64,000 bases of DNA from Pedobacter sp. BS3 (GTDB lineage: Bacteria; Bacteroidota; Bacteroidia; Sphingobacteriales; Sphingobacteriaceae), in assembly GCF_008274585.1 (NCBI RefSeq), contig NZ_VTRT01000001.1, forward strand, positions 1 to 64,000, written 5' to 3'. A model generated the notes under the pieces. It was not told the DNA's origin and did no database searches. It saw only the letters and a list, made by a program, of their open reading frames with translations. Below, piece by piece: positions 9,285 through 17,993 of this stretch; the first letter of the stretch is position 1, and each line of letters opens with the position of its first letter. The translations under genes were made by a program, and so were the position numbers.

Positions 9285-11186
9285 TTAGTTTATAATTATT
9301 TTGATGGTTTCATTCTGATTGCCGCCGCTTATGTTCAGTACATACATGCCTGGCGACGGCATATTTACCAGGTGTAAAGGATAGGTTTTCTGTCCGGCAT
9401 TAACCCGGATGGTTTCCCGGTGCATCACCTGCCCGGCCATGGTGCTTAGCACCGCCTGAACATTCCCTGCCGGGTAATTTTTAAGCAGCACATTAATTGC
9501 TGTGCTTGCCGGGTTAGGATATATGCTTGCCTCTTGAGCGTCTTTCAAAGTAAAAGACACCGCCTTTACGCCCAGATCTGTTCTTGTTCCGTCCTTATCT
9601 ACCTGCACCAGCCGGTAGTAATTCACTCCATTATAAGGATGATCATCATAAATCACGTATTCGTTTTGGTTAGCAGAAATTCCTTTACCCTGAACCTGTG
9701 TCAACAAACGGAAGGTTTCACCGTCTGCCGAATGTTCTATTTCGAAATGATCGTTATTAATTTCTGAATAGGTAATCCAGCTAATGCGGGCGCCGTTATT
9801 CACCGCTTTGGCTGTAAATTCGGCCAGTGTAACGGGCAATGCTGTAAGATCTGCCCACGAAGCAGAAACCCTCAGCTCATCCATTTCTACACCCATACCC
9901 GCCCTGGCAGTAATGCCATTGTAAATAACTATCCTGTTCATTGCCGAAAAATCTGCTATATCATCGCCCTCGCTGATCTCGGCAGCGGGGCCTGGCTCAG
10001 TCGCCAGGTCGGCTGGATTGAGCCATAGCTTCACCTTATCATTTGCATCGCCGCTTACGGCTGTACATGAAAAAACCAGGTAATGCGGTGTGTTGATGTC
10101 CAAATCATTGGAAAGCCAGGTTACCGGCAAGCCGGGTTGTTTTGCCAGCCCGATGTTAAACTTGCCGGCTGTTGCGCTTGCCCGCAGGTAAACCGCTGCG
10201 GTTAGCTGCGTTTCGCTTCCCAGGCAGGTAATGTAATCGCTTTGCGCAAACGTAGGTAACGATGTTACATTCAGGATAAATGAGCCATAAACCGTTCCGG
10301 AACTTTGCCCGGCAAAGGTGTGGTAATAAGCACCTTCTTCTGCCCCGAACCTGATCTTATTCCCGGTTGAGGCAGGCAATCCGGGATAAGAAAGGTTTCC
10401 TGAAGTAACAAAAACCGAATTATCCGAACCATCGGGCAGAGGACTTATTTGTTCCCATCCCGTTGAAACATGGATCTCATCAATATCCATTTTCAAGCCG
10501 GCATTCTTATTGGCATCGCTATGGTTAAGCCCAAGCCTGTTCAGGTTAGAAAATACACTCACATCTGCCCCGGCGGTAATAGTAATATCCGCCGCTGGTT
10601 CAGTGTCAAAGCTGGCCGGGTTTAACCACAAACGGGAAATATCATTTGTCACACCCGCTACATCGGTATAAGCAAAAACAATGTAATAAGCTGTGTTCAA
10701 TGATAAATTATCACTCATCCAGCTCACAGCCGATCCTTTCCGCTTACCTAACCCGATATTGAACTTTCCGGGAGTTGCAGCAGCCCTGATGTACACGGCC
10801 GACATGGTTGCAGACGAATTACCCAAAAAAATAAAGTGGTCTCCGGCCGTTGAAGTAGGTAACGATGTTACATTAATGATGCATGACCCATATAATGTGC
10901 CCGTGGTTTGTCCAGGTATTGATCTGTAATAGCCTTTACCTGCGCCATCAAATTGTATTTTATTGCCGGCAGATGTATAGTATCCCGGATAGGTCAGACT
11001 ACCCTCTGTTACCAGTGCAGGGCTCCCTGTTGAGGATTCAAAGACCGTCCATAAACCACCGCTTTGCTCATTCAGGTCATTGGACGAGCTGGCTGCATAA
11101 TCAAACGATTCATTTAACAGCAACTGTGCACTTCCCACAAAGGGCAGCAAAAGTATACCTATCAGTGTTATATAAATCCGTTTCAT
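9285..11186 (-). CDS. Secreted protein with two tandem LamG-like modules and T9SS type A sorting domain
   Basis: This 633-residue protein has a signal peptide ending GSAQ. It contains two copies of one beta-rich module. Each reads YPG..(S/T)(A/T)GNKI.F, then GTLYGSCIINVTSLPT or GTVYGSFILNVTSLPT, then (F/V)..(A)..KFNIGL, and ends in a (M)D(I/E)(D)E(I/L)(H/R)VS strand. The fold resembles LamG/concanavalin-like jelly rolls, often carbohydrate-binding, but this is inference. The C-terminus is a clear T9SS type A signal (EASIYPNPASTAINVLL ... GMYVLNISGG). No enzymatic motif is seen. It starts 34 bp after the GH49-like remnant and ends 11 bp before the next gene, so it is probably co-transcribed. 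Confidence 0.85.
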   Translation of the reverse strand: MKRIYITLIGILLLPFVGSAQLLLNESFDYAASSSNDLNEQSGGLWTVFESSTGSPALVTEGSLTYPGYYTSAGNKIQFDGAGKGYYRSIPGQTTGTLYGSCIINVTSLPTSTAGDHFIFLGNSSATMSAVYIRAAATPGKFNIGLGKRKGSAVSWMSDNLSLNTAYYIVFAYTDVAGVTNDISRLWLNPASFDTEPAADITITAGADVSVFSNLNRLGLNHSDANKNAGLKMDIDEIHVSTGWEQISPLPDGSDNSVFVTSGNLSYPGLPASTGNKIRFGAEEGAYYHTFAGQSSGTVYGSFILNVTSLPTFAQSDYITCLGSETQLTAAVYLRASATAGKFNIGLAKQPGLPVTWLSNDLDINTPHYLVFSCTAVSGDANDKVKLWLNPADLATEPGPAAEISEGDDIADFSAMNRIVIYNGITARAGMGVEMDELRVSASWADLTALPVTLAEFTAKAVNNGARISWITYSEINNDHFEIEHSADGETFRLLTQVQGKGISANQNEYVIYDDHPYNGVNYYRLVQVDKDGTRTDLGVKAVSFTLKDAQEASIYPNPASTAINVLLKNYPAGNVQAVLSTMAGQVMHRETIRVNAGQKTYPLHLVNMPSPGMYVLNISGGNQNETIKIIIN

Positions 11187-11220
11187 AACGTTAGTTTATT
11201 GGTTAATACGATCTGCATGG

Positions 11221-11476
11221 CTATTTAAATTCCGGTGGACTGACATTGCTGATCTGAAAATTCCCCAGCGTGAGCCAGTTATCCACCGTGAGCCTGGTTC
11301 CGTTGAATATCACATTATCAAACACCAACCCATCGAATGGCTTTGACGGATCACTGCATAGCAGGTAATTGCTGAACCCTTTGCTCATGTTCATGTCTAC
11401 CTTCCAGTTCTTAAAGATCATTCCGTGTCTCGTTCGGACTGGCCGCATTGGGCGATACGCGGGAGATCAATGGTAC
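11221..11476 (-). pseudogene. 3' remnant of a second GH49-like beta-helix gene
   Basis: The segment closely matches the 3' end of the intact gene at 16261-17796. Its last residues read FKNWKVDMNMSKGFSNYL, FDGLVFDNVIFNGT and NWLTLGNFQISNV, against FKNWKIDMDMSKGFSSYL and so on in the intact gene. DNA similarity continues past the open frame to about 11476 (through the ASPNE-coding part), but a 2-bp deletion near 11430 shifts the frame. After 11476 similarity stops abruptly at a pair of REP-like palindromes. About 85 of 511 codons remain, without the catalytic region, and no start signal is visible. The intact copy and this remnant both sit just upstream of a LamG/beta-helix gene, which suggests a duplicated two-gene module that has decayed. 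Confidence 0.85.
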
Positions 11477-11483
11477 ACAAGCT

Positions 11484-11532
11484 GGTCGGGATTTGAAATC
11501 CCGACCTTATTAATACCGGATTTGAAATCCGG
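11484..11532. repeat. Paired REP-like palindromes
   Basis: Two imperfectly related palindromes lie in tandem. The first has 11-bp arms GGTCGGGATTT / AAATCCCGACC around one central G (11484-11506). The second has 8-bp arms CCGGATTT / AAATCCGG around one G (11516-11532). Both share the core GGATTTGAAATCC. They lie exactly where similarity of the GH49-like remnant ends. Dispersed palindromes of this type are commonly moved by REP-associated (RAYT) transposases; none is encoded in the window. Confidence 0.8.
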
Positions 11533-11571
11533 AGCTATAGCCATCAGGATCTCAAATCTCAACGAGTGCAG

Positions 11572-12960
11572 CTACGGCACAAAAACTTTTACCGATCTAT
11601 TTAATCCTTCATTACCTCTTACATGTAACACGTATATACCCGTAGCTGGCGTCGATTTAAGATCCAGTGAATAAACGGTTTGCCCGGATTTGGCCTCGGC
11701 CTGCTCCCGCGACAGTACCTTTCCGTTCACCGAGCTAAAGGTGAAGCTCAGCTTTTCGTCCCGGTCACTTTTCAGGAATACTTTAACTAAAGATTCAGAC
11801 GCGTAAGCGCTTAATGCCGTGGCATTGGCCAGGCTAAAAGATACAGCCTTTACGCCGAGCTCGGTTTTATCGCCGTTTTTATCAAATTGCAGCAAACGGT
11901 AATAGTTAATGCCGTTCCGGGGGTTACCATCGTAAACTACATAATCAGATGGATTGCCGGTTGTGCCTTTGCCTGCTACCCGTTGCAGCGTTTCAAAGTT
12001 TTTGCCATCGGTTGAGCGTTGTACCTCGAAATGGTCATTGTTAATTTCCGAGAAGGTGGTCCAGCTGATTTTGCTCCGGTTATTTTCGGCTACAGCGTCA
12101 AATTTACCCAGGGTAACGGGTAAGGTTGCTGTTACTACCTGAGACCAGTTCAGGCCAAGGCGGAATTCATCAACCTCTATAGCAAAATTGGTAGTGTTAC
12201 CCTTTTCTCTATGAAATAACGCCCAGGCTATTCCATTAAAATTAGCAAAGTCGCCACCATCTGAAGCAGTAACTGCAGGTGTAGTAGAGTTTATGTATAA
12301 GCTCATCACGTCACCCCGGGGAGCAGGCGAGATACCAGAGCCCTGGTCTGCTCCCAAAACCAGGTAATAGGAGGTATTGATATCCAGATCCTGATTAGAC
12401 CATACAGGCGAAGAAGCAGGATCTACATTACTTTTTCGGATCCCAAGATTAAATTTAGCCGCATCCACCGGGCTTCTCCTGATATAGATCATGCCGCAAT
12501 TATTCGTATTGTTACCCAGGCTAAAAAAATGATTACCGGCTTCGGATTCATCAGGCAATGTGGTTACCTTAAGAATAAAAGAAACATACAAATGAGGGGT
12601 GGAGGTTGTCAGACCGTTAAATCTCATATAATAGCTGGCCGAAGTTCCGGTAAACACTATTTTGTTGCCTGCAGAGCTCAGACCAGGGTAGCTCAGGCTA
12701 CCGCTGGTCACCATGATATCGTCTCCTGTTGTTTCCCTGACCTTGGTTTTTGAAACGGTAGATGTACTTTCACGCACCCAAACCAATGAGGCTGCATCCA
12801 GAGCATCTTGCAATTTGCCGGCTGTATAATCAAAGGGGTCATAATAAGGATTGGTACCTACATTCTTAGTGAGCCCGTCTGGTTGTGCCTGCACCACCCC
12901 GGAGAAAAAGAGCAATGCCACCCCCGGCAGCAAAGCCCATAATACATTAAACTTTTTCAT
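11572..12960 (-). CDS. Secreted LamG-like protein with T9SS type A-like C-terminus
   Basis: This 462-residue protein has a signal peptide (ALLPGVALLFFSGVVQAQ) and one LamG-like module (about residues 38-280: YPGLSSAGNKIVFTG, YVSFILKVTTLPD, IEVDEFRLGLNWSQV). A linker shared with the 633-residue protein follows (LPVTLGKFDAVAENN, HFEVQRSTDGKNFETL, GINYYRLLQFDKNG). The C-terminus resembles a T9SS type A signal (GKVLSREQ ... GIYVLHVRG), but the usual YPNP entry motif is replaced by LSAYASESLVKVFL. It may be exported by T9SS less efficiently, or the motif may be dispensable. The function is unknown; glycan binding is an inference from the fold and the neighbours. Confidence 0.82.
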   Translation of the reverse strand: MKKFNVLWALLPGVALLFFSGVVQAQPDGLTKNVGTNPYYDPFDYTAGKLQDALDAASLVWVRESTSTVSKTKVRETTGDDIMVTSGSLSYPGLSSAGNKIVFTGTSASYYMRFNGLTTSTPHLYVSFILKVTTLPDESEAGNHFFSLGNNTNNCGMIYIRRSPVDAAKFNLGIRKSNVDPASSPVWSNQDLDINTSYYLVLGADQGSGISPAPRGDVMSLYINSTTPAVTASDGGDFANFNGIAWALFHREKGNTTNFAIEVDEFRLGLNWSQVVTATLPVTLGKFDAVAENNRSKISWTTFSEINNDHFEVQRSTDGKNFETLQRVAGKGTTGNPSDYVVYDGNPRNGINYYRLLQFDKNGDKTELGVKAVSFSLANATALSAYASESLVKVFLKSDRDEKLSFTFSSVNGKVLSREQAEAKSGQTVYSLDLKSTPATGIYVLHVRGNEGLNRSVKVFVP

Positions 12961-13006
12961 AACGTTAATTTTTAGTTAAGTAATGGGTATGATTTAGTTG
13001 TGTTGT

Positions 13007-14656
13007 TTAGCCCTCCTTATCTTCGGTTTTTCCCTTGTGCTCTACCCGCTCAATAATGGCCTTAAACTCGGCCACCTTATCAGGCATTTTATTGTACAGG
13101 TTATGCTTTTCGCCGGGATCGGTTTTGATGTTGTATAGCTGAAAATCCTTAGGGAAAGGACCGCCCTTATAAAATGTCTGACCCCAGGCAGCCTTACCAG
13201 ATTCGATATATGTCCAGTCGCCGTGATTCACCACGTAAGCGCCCCCGCCACCCGAAACAATGGTCATGGATCTACGTACCTGCTTACTGGAAGTACCCAG
13301 GATATTGCCCAGGTAGCTGTAGCTGTCTTCGCCCTCATTGGGCGCCAGCTTATCGCCAACCAGCTCGGCAAAGGTGGCCAGCAGATCGGTATTGCAAACG
13401 GTATTATTGTTCACCGCACCAGCCTTGATCTCTCCCGGCCAGTGCATAATAAGCGGTACACGGTGCCCGCCTTCCCAGGCATCGGCTTTAAAGCCGCGAA
13501 ATTCGCCCGAAGCCTTGTGCCCGTACGTGAGCCAACCGCCTGTGTCTTTACCGTTTTTACCGGGTTTTATGTACTCCGGCTTATAATCGCTGAAATAGTC
13601 CAGGTAATACTTATCTCCTAAATCTTTATGGTATTTCTGTATAGCATCAAAAGCATCGCCGGGAACACCGCCATTATCTGATGTCACAATGAGCAGGGTA
13701 TTGTCAAACGCATTGTTCTTTTTCAGCGTTTTTACTATCTGGTCAACTACCCAGTCAAACTCCTCGATCTTATCACCCCGTAAGCCGGCACGGCTCTTAC
13801 CCTTGGTAAAGGTTGGTAGCGCCGGCCTGTGGATAGCGCTGGTGGGGAAATACAAAAAGAGGGGCTTATCGCGATATTGCTTAAAGTGATCATCAATAAC
13901 ACTTACCGCCTTTTTGGTAAGCTCCTGGTCGATGGTTTCCAGGTTCCAGTTGGGCGCCCGCAGGCAGGGCTGATCGGTATCATATACGTACTCTTTCTGT
14001 ACCGTTGGCGGTTCTACCACATGATCATTCTCAATGTACACAAACGGAATCATGTTATTGGAAGCCGAAATACCATAGTAGTAATCAAAGCCACGTTCTA
14101 CAGGGCCCTGCTTTACCGGTTTTGAAAAGTCGATATAATCCTGTGTAGTACGTTCCCAGGAATCAAATACATCCTTCACCGGGTCGGCAGGGGCATTAGG
14201 TTTCAATGCCCATTCAAAACCCAGGTGCCATTTACCGATACAGGCGGTACGATAACCATTCCGTTTAAGCATCGATGCTATGGTAGTGCGCCCCTGCTCA
14301 ATTAAAGGCTGGGCAAACCAGGTGAGCACGCCGGTACGCAGCCGTGTACGCCACGAATAACGTCCGGTAAGAATGCTGTAACGTGATGGTGAGCATAACG
14401 ATGAGGCCGTATGAGCATCGGTAAACCGCATGCCGCTTTCAGCAAGGGCGTCAATAGCCGGAGTTGATACTTTGGTTGCTCCCTGGCAACTAAAATCGCC
14501 ATAGCCCAGGTCATCGGCCATGATGATAACGATATTAGGCAGCTGCTTTTTCTTTGGCTTTTCTTTGCTGACAACCCATGCTGTTGCCAGTGTAAAAATT
14601 GCCACACCGGCAACGGCAAGTACTGATCTTCTTAAAATGGAGGCTACTGTTATCAT
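13007..14656 (-). CDS. Sulfatase of the alkaline-phosphatase superfamily (S1 type)
   Basis: This 549-residue protein has an N-terminal hydrophobic export segment (residues 12-30) and then the sulfatase core. PNIVIIMADDLGYGD at 40-54 supplies the metal-binding Asp pair (D48, D49). CSPSR at 88-92 is the C-x-P-x-R signature whose Cys88 is converted to formylglycine. GKWHLG, typical of the family, is present, and SDNGG supplies further metal ligands. The length matches S1 arylsulfatases. It would remove sulfate esters from a glycan in the periplasm or outside the cell, which suggests a sulfated substrate. The formylglycine-generating or anSME maturase is not in the window. It lies between the beta-helix and LamG-like genes, on the same strand. 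Confidence 0.95.
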   Translation of the reverse strand: MITVASILRRSVLAVAGVAIFTLATAWVVSKEKPKKKQLPNIVIIMADDLGYGDFSCQGATKVSTPAIDALAESGMRFTDAHTASSLCSPSRYSILTGRYSWRTRLRTGVLTWFAQPLIEQGRTTIASMLKRNGYRTACIGKWHLGFEWALKPNAPADPVKDVFDSWERTTQDYIDFSKPVKQGPVERGFDYYYGISASNNMIPFVYIENDHVVEPPTVQKEYVYDTDQPCLRAPNWNLETIDQELTKKAVSVIDDHFKQYRDKPLFLYFPTSAIHRPALPTFTKGKSRAGLRGDKIEEFDWVVDQIVKTLKKNNAFDNTLLIVTSDNGGVPGDAFDAIQKYHKDLGDKYYLDYFSDYKPEYIKPGKNGKDTGGWLTYGHKASGEFRGFKADAWEGGHRVPLIMHWPGEIKAGAVNNNTVCNTDLLATFAELVGDKLAPNEGEDSYSYLGNILGTSSKQVRRSMTIVSGGGGAYVVNHGDWTYIESGKAAWGQTFYKGGPFPKDFQLYNIKTDPGEKHNLYNKMPDKVAEFKAIIERVEHKGKTEDKEG

Positions 14657-14773
14657 CTGTTATTCAATTGCTGTTAGTGTCAGGTTAATTGATTATAAAA
14701 CCATCGTGCAAATACGATTATGTTATTGATTTTAAAAGTTTTACCTTTTTTAATTTTGAATTTTTACTTAACA

Positions 14774-16252
14774 TTAGTGTATAAATTCAAATGCGCCGAT
14801 ATCCGGGGCGCTGCCGTTCGGTATGGCGGTATTTATAAAATCTGATGTAAATCCTAAGTTTTGCCCCTGGTCAATTGCCGGGCTACCGGTAGTTATAGCA
14901 TAATCTTCTGCCTGAGTACCATTGTAGTTCACAAACAGGGGATTACCGTAAACCGGCGTATCGCCAGGCCCTTCTTTACCGATAACCAACGTGCCGGAAG
15001 CCGCATAATAAAGGTTATTTTGTATGATATTCTGCGGCGTATGATCACTGTCTAAGCCGACATTAAAAATGGGAATGTCCTGCTCGGTGACAATGATATT
15101 ATTCCTGATCTTATTACGTGACTGGTTTTGCGTGATGTTAAACACGCCCCAGTCGTTCGAGTTTTTCTTCCGCCGGATAATGGTATTGTTATCGATTTTA
15201 CATCCGGCTCCGGCCCATAAGGCAATAAATTGCTGGTAATCATCACTAAGGTTATGGTGGATCTGGAAATTTACATAAGCCGGGTGCTGAAGCACATCTG
15301 TCCAGGTAACTTCCAGGAAGCCCTGGCAGTCGCGGGTATAATTATGATGAATGGAAATATTGGCTTTATCGTAACGGGCGTCGTCAATTTCAAAAGCGCC
15401 GCCATCAGCGCCTCCGGCATCGCCACCCCAGTTTATCCTGGGATCTTCGGCCCGGTAATTAAATATTTTATTATACCGTGCTTCCTGGTAGTCGCCGCCA
15501 AACCATATCCCGATAGGGCCCCAATTCCATTGGGCCAGCACACGACTGCAATCGTGAATATAATTATGCTCAATCAGCGTGTTTTTACCGTAACTTTTCA
15601 CGCCAACCACACAATCATATATCTCGTTATTGCTTACAATGCAGTTCTCAGCGCTTTTATCAATATAAATAGCACCCATTTCCCAAACGGTAAGAAAACC
15701 TCCTCCGGATGAATAACTACCCGCTACATAGGCCGATGTATTGTGGCAATACAAGTTCTCCACCTTAACATAGCTGCCTTTTACACGCACACAATTGCCA
15801 AAATTACCTTCCGCGAATACCGGGTTGGTGAAGCTCGGAGCAGGATCGCCGGCATTACCATAATCAGTTAAGGTAATGTAAGCACCCGGTTTGCCGGAAT
15901 CTGTAATGTATAATGGCCCCGTATATGCTGATCCTCTTTTAAAACGAACAATATCGCCGGGATGCAAACGGACATCCTGTATTTTGGCTAATGTTTTGAA
16001 CGCACCCGTTTCTGATGTTCCGTTATTAGCATCATTACCGTCATTCGAATCAACATAATACGTTACCGGAGTAGCGCTCTCGTCGGGATTTACTACACGA
16101 ACCCACGAGCCATTGCTTTGCTGCTGCAGTGTATTAACAGTACTTTCCGGATAATTAAAGGACTCATGTATAAGCACCTGCGCCTTCGCGGAAAAGAATA
16201 CTAATATGCAAAAAGCAAATAAAAAGACCGTTCGTTTTATATATTGATTCAT
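14774..16252 (-). CDS. Secreted right-handed parallel beta-helix protein
   Basis: This 492-residue protein has a signal peptide (FLFAFCILVFFSAKAQ). About 35 residues then match the start of the neighbouring LamG-like modules (VLIHESFNYPESTVNTLQQQ, then GSWVRV). The sequence goes straight into the beta-helix entry YYVDSNDGNDANNG. Many Asn-rich PbH1-type turns follow (NNEIYD, EHNYIHDCS, IHHNYTRD). Unlike the 949-residue paralogue it lacks most of the LamG-like module, and it ends at IGAFEFIH with no T9SS signal. It may therefore stay periplasmic or use another route. Polysaccharide lyase or hydrolase activity is plausible but no active site can be assigned. It starts 8 bp after the GH49-like gene. 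Confidence 0.85.
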   Translation of the reverse strand: MNQYIKRTVFLFAFCILVFFSAKAQVLIHESFNYPESTVNTLQQQSNGSWVRVVNPDESATPVTYYVDSNDGNDANNGTSETGAFKTLAKIQDVRLHPGDIVRFKRGSAYTGPLYITDSGKPGAYITLTDYGNAGDPAPSFTNPVFAEGNFGNCVRVKGSYVKVENLYCHNTSAYVAGSYSSGGGFLTVWEMGAIYIDKSAENCIVSNNEIYDCVVGVKSYGKNTLIEHNYIHDCSRVLAQWNWGPIGIWFGGDYQEARYNKIFNYRAEDPRINWGGDAGGADGGAFEIDDARYDKANISIHHNYTRDCQGFLEVTWTDVLQHPAYVNFQIHHNLSDDYQQFIALWAGAGCKIDNNTIIRRKKNSNDWGVFNITQNQSRNKIRNNIIVTEQDIPIFNVGLDSDHTPQNIIQNNLYYAASGTLVIGKEGPGDTPVYGNPLFVNYNGTQAEDYAITTGSPAIDQGQNLGFTSDFINTAIPNGSAPDIGAFEFIH

Positions 16253-16260
16253 TTGCCTCG

Positions 16261-17796
16261 TTATTTAAATGTCGGCGTGGTAACATTGCTGATTTGGAAT
16301 TTACCGAGTGTGAGCCAGTTGTTTGCCGTAAGTTTAGTGCCGTTCAATATCACATTGTCAAACACCAACCCGTCGAAGGGTTTCGATGGGTCGCTGCATT
16401 GCAGATAGCTGCTAAACCCTTTACTCATATCCATGTCTATCTTCCAGTTCTTAAACGTCATCCCGTGTATCTCATTCGGGCTGGCCGCATTGGGCGATAC
16501 ACGGAAAATTAATGGTACCGGTGTCTCTGTTACCAGGTCTTCTATCAAAAAGTTTTGCTGTAAACCGTACATCCCGCCTTCGGCAAACTTATCGCCTACG
16601 CAGCTCAGTACCCCACGATTTACTTCCTGGTTGTTCCACTCGGCGTGCAGGATATCTACTCGTTGTATGGTAACGTTGCTGGCATTGCCATTCCCCCAGC
16701 TCAGCTGGATTAGGCCGCCGTTGTTGAGCTGCCAGCATACAATGTCTTTGAACGTGATATTGTTGCGGTATACTTTGATGTTATCGTCGTTGGCCCAGAT
16801 GAAGCAGTTGGATACGGTTGAACCGGCATAAGCGGCTATGCCATCGCAATTGTATGTCCAACTGCCAATGACTTTTACCCAGCTTACCGTATTGTTGGTA
16901 CCGATTAAACGTACGGAGAAGTATTTGGGGTCGGCTATTACGATGCCTTCTAATTTGATGTTGTTGCTCTGGTTTTTGGCTTCAATGCAATGGCTTTCTC
17001 TATAGTTCAGCTTAGCTGACGACAGTACGCCTCTGCCATAGATGTGTACGTCCGGGCGCCCATCCATAATGATGCTGCCATATACCCAGGCACCGGCTTC
17101 CAGGTAAATGTTTTTGATGTTGGCGGGTACCTGATATACGCCGATGTTGTGCACGCCGCTTTTGAAGTATAGCCCGCTGTAGGTGGAGGGTACGGCATTA
17201 ACACCGGCAGCTGTGGTATTTACGAGTTCTTTGTACTGGCTGCCGGGGGTAGGGATGTTGGTTTCTGCGGGATTAGCGAATATCATTAGCCCGTTCTGGT
17301 AGCCGGTTGAGCCTATTTCGACCGAGCATTGACCGGGTTGGGTCAGCGTAAAGCTGATGACATCGCCGCTGATAGTAGGTGTTATGCCATAACGTGAGGG
17401 TAGTATTTTTACGGTACTGCTTAACGGTACTTTGGCTTTGTTGAGCACCTTAACTTCTACCGTTACGCTGCCGCTGAAGGAGAAGTTGGTCCAGCTGATG
17501 CTGCGTCCTTTGAAGATGCCTAACGGATACTGGTCTGTATCGATCATGTTCATATATCCTGGCTGGTACTCGGGACAGCTGCTTTTGAATACGACCTGTG
17601 TTGTACGCTTATTTCCACTGATAACCGTTACGGAATAAATATCCGATAACGGTACACCGGGATATTCTTCTGTTCCCTCAATTACCGGGTCTTCCGGCAA
17701 GGGTACAGCGGGTAAGTTCTTTGTTTTCTTACAGCCAAAGACTAAAAATATAACCGCAGCTGATACAAGCCCTATTATTTTAGTTTTACTATTCAT
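16261..17796 (-). CDS. GH49-like (dextranase/isopullulanase-type) beta-helix lipoprotein
   Basis: This 511-residue protein has a lipoprotein signal with cysteine at residue 22 (FLVFGCKK). An N-terminal beta-sandwich spans about 50-190, and a right-handed beta-helix spans about 205-511. This order is that of GH49 dextranases and isopullulanases. The segment WANDDNIKVYRNN (about 335-346), followed by GGLIQLSWGNGNASNVTI, resembles the GH49 active-site region with its paired Asp (D337, D338); D318 in YNCDGI is a further candidate. A GH28-like role is an alternative. Predicted role: cutting an alpha-glucan or related glycan at the cell surface for import by a SusCD pair. A decayed copy of its 3' end lies at 11221-11476. 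Confidence 0.78.
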   Translation of the reverse strand: MNSKTKIIGLVSAAVIFLVFGCKKTKNLPAVPLPEDPVIEGTEEYPGVPLSDIYSVTVISGNKRTTQVVFKSSCPEYQPGYMNMIDTDQYPLGIFKGRSISWTNFSFSGSVTVEVKVLNKAKVPLSSTVKILPSRYGITPTISGDVISFTLTQPGQCSVEIGSTGYQNGLMIFANPAETNIPTPGSQYKELVNTTAAGVNAVPSTYSGLYFKSGVHNIGVYQVPANIKNIYLEAGAWVYGSIIMDGRPDVHIYGRGVLSSAKLNYRESHCIEAKNQSNNIKLEGIVIADPKYFSVRLIGTNNTVSWVKVIGSWTYNCDGIAAYAGSTVSNCFIWANDDNIKVYRNNITFKDIVCWQLNNGGLIQLSWGNGNASNVTIQRVDILHAEWNNQEVNRGVLSCVGDKFAEGGMYGLQQNFLIEDLVTETPVPLIFRVSPNAASPNEIHGMTFKNWKIDMDMSKGFSSYLQCSDPSKPFDGLVFDNVILNGTKLTANNWLTLGKFQISNVTTPTFK

Positions 17797-17993
17797 TATA
17801 CGTTACTAACATTAAAGCGATAAGCAGGATATAACCGGTATCAATTGAGAGCAATACGCTTTGTCAATCTCCCTATTAATCATAAAATTACCTATCAAAG
17901 CACAATAAGATATACCAAATTCTTATCCAGTAATAAATTCCCAAAAATCAAAATTTCAGCAATAAATATTATAAGTTGCTAATAATAAGATAC

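Noticed and set aside
13223-13621. 132-codon plus-strand frame inside the sulfatase gene
   Set aside because: Lies entirely within a well-supported minus-strand gene and has no family features.
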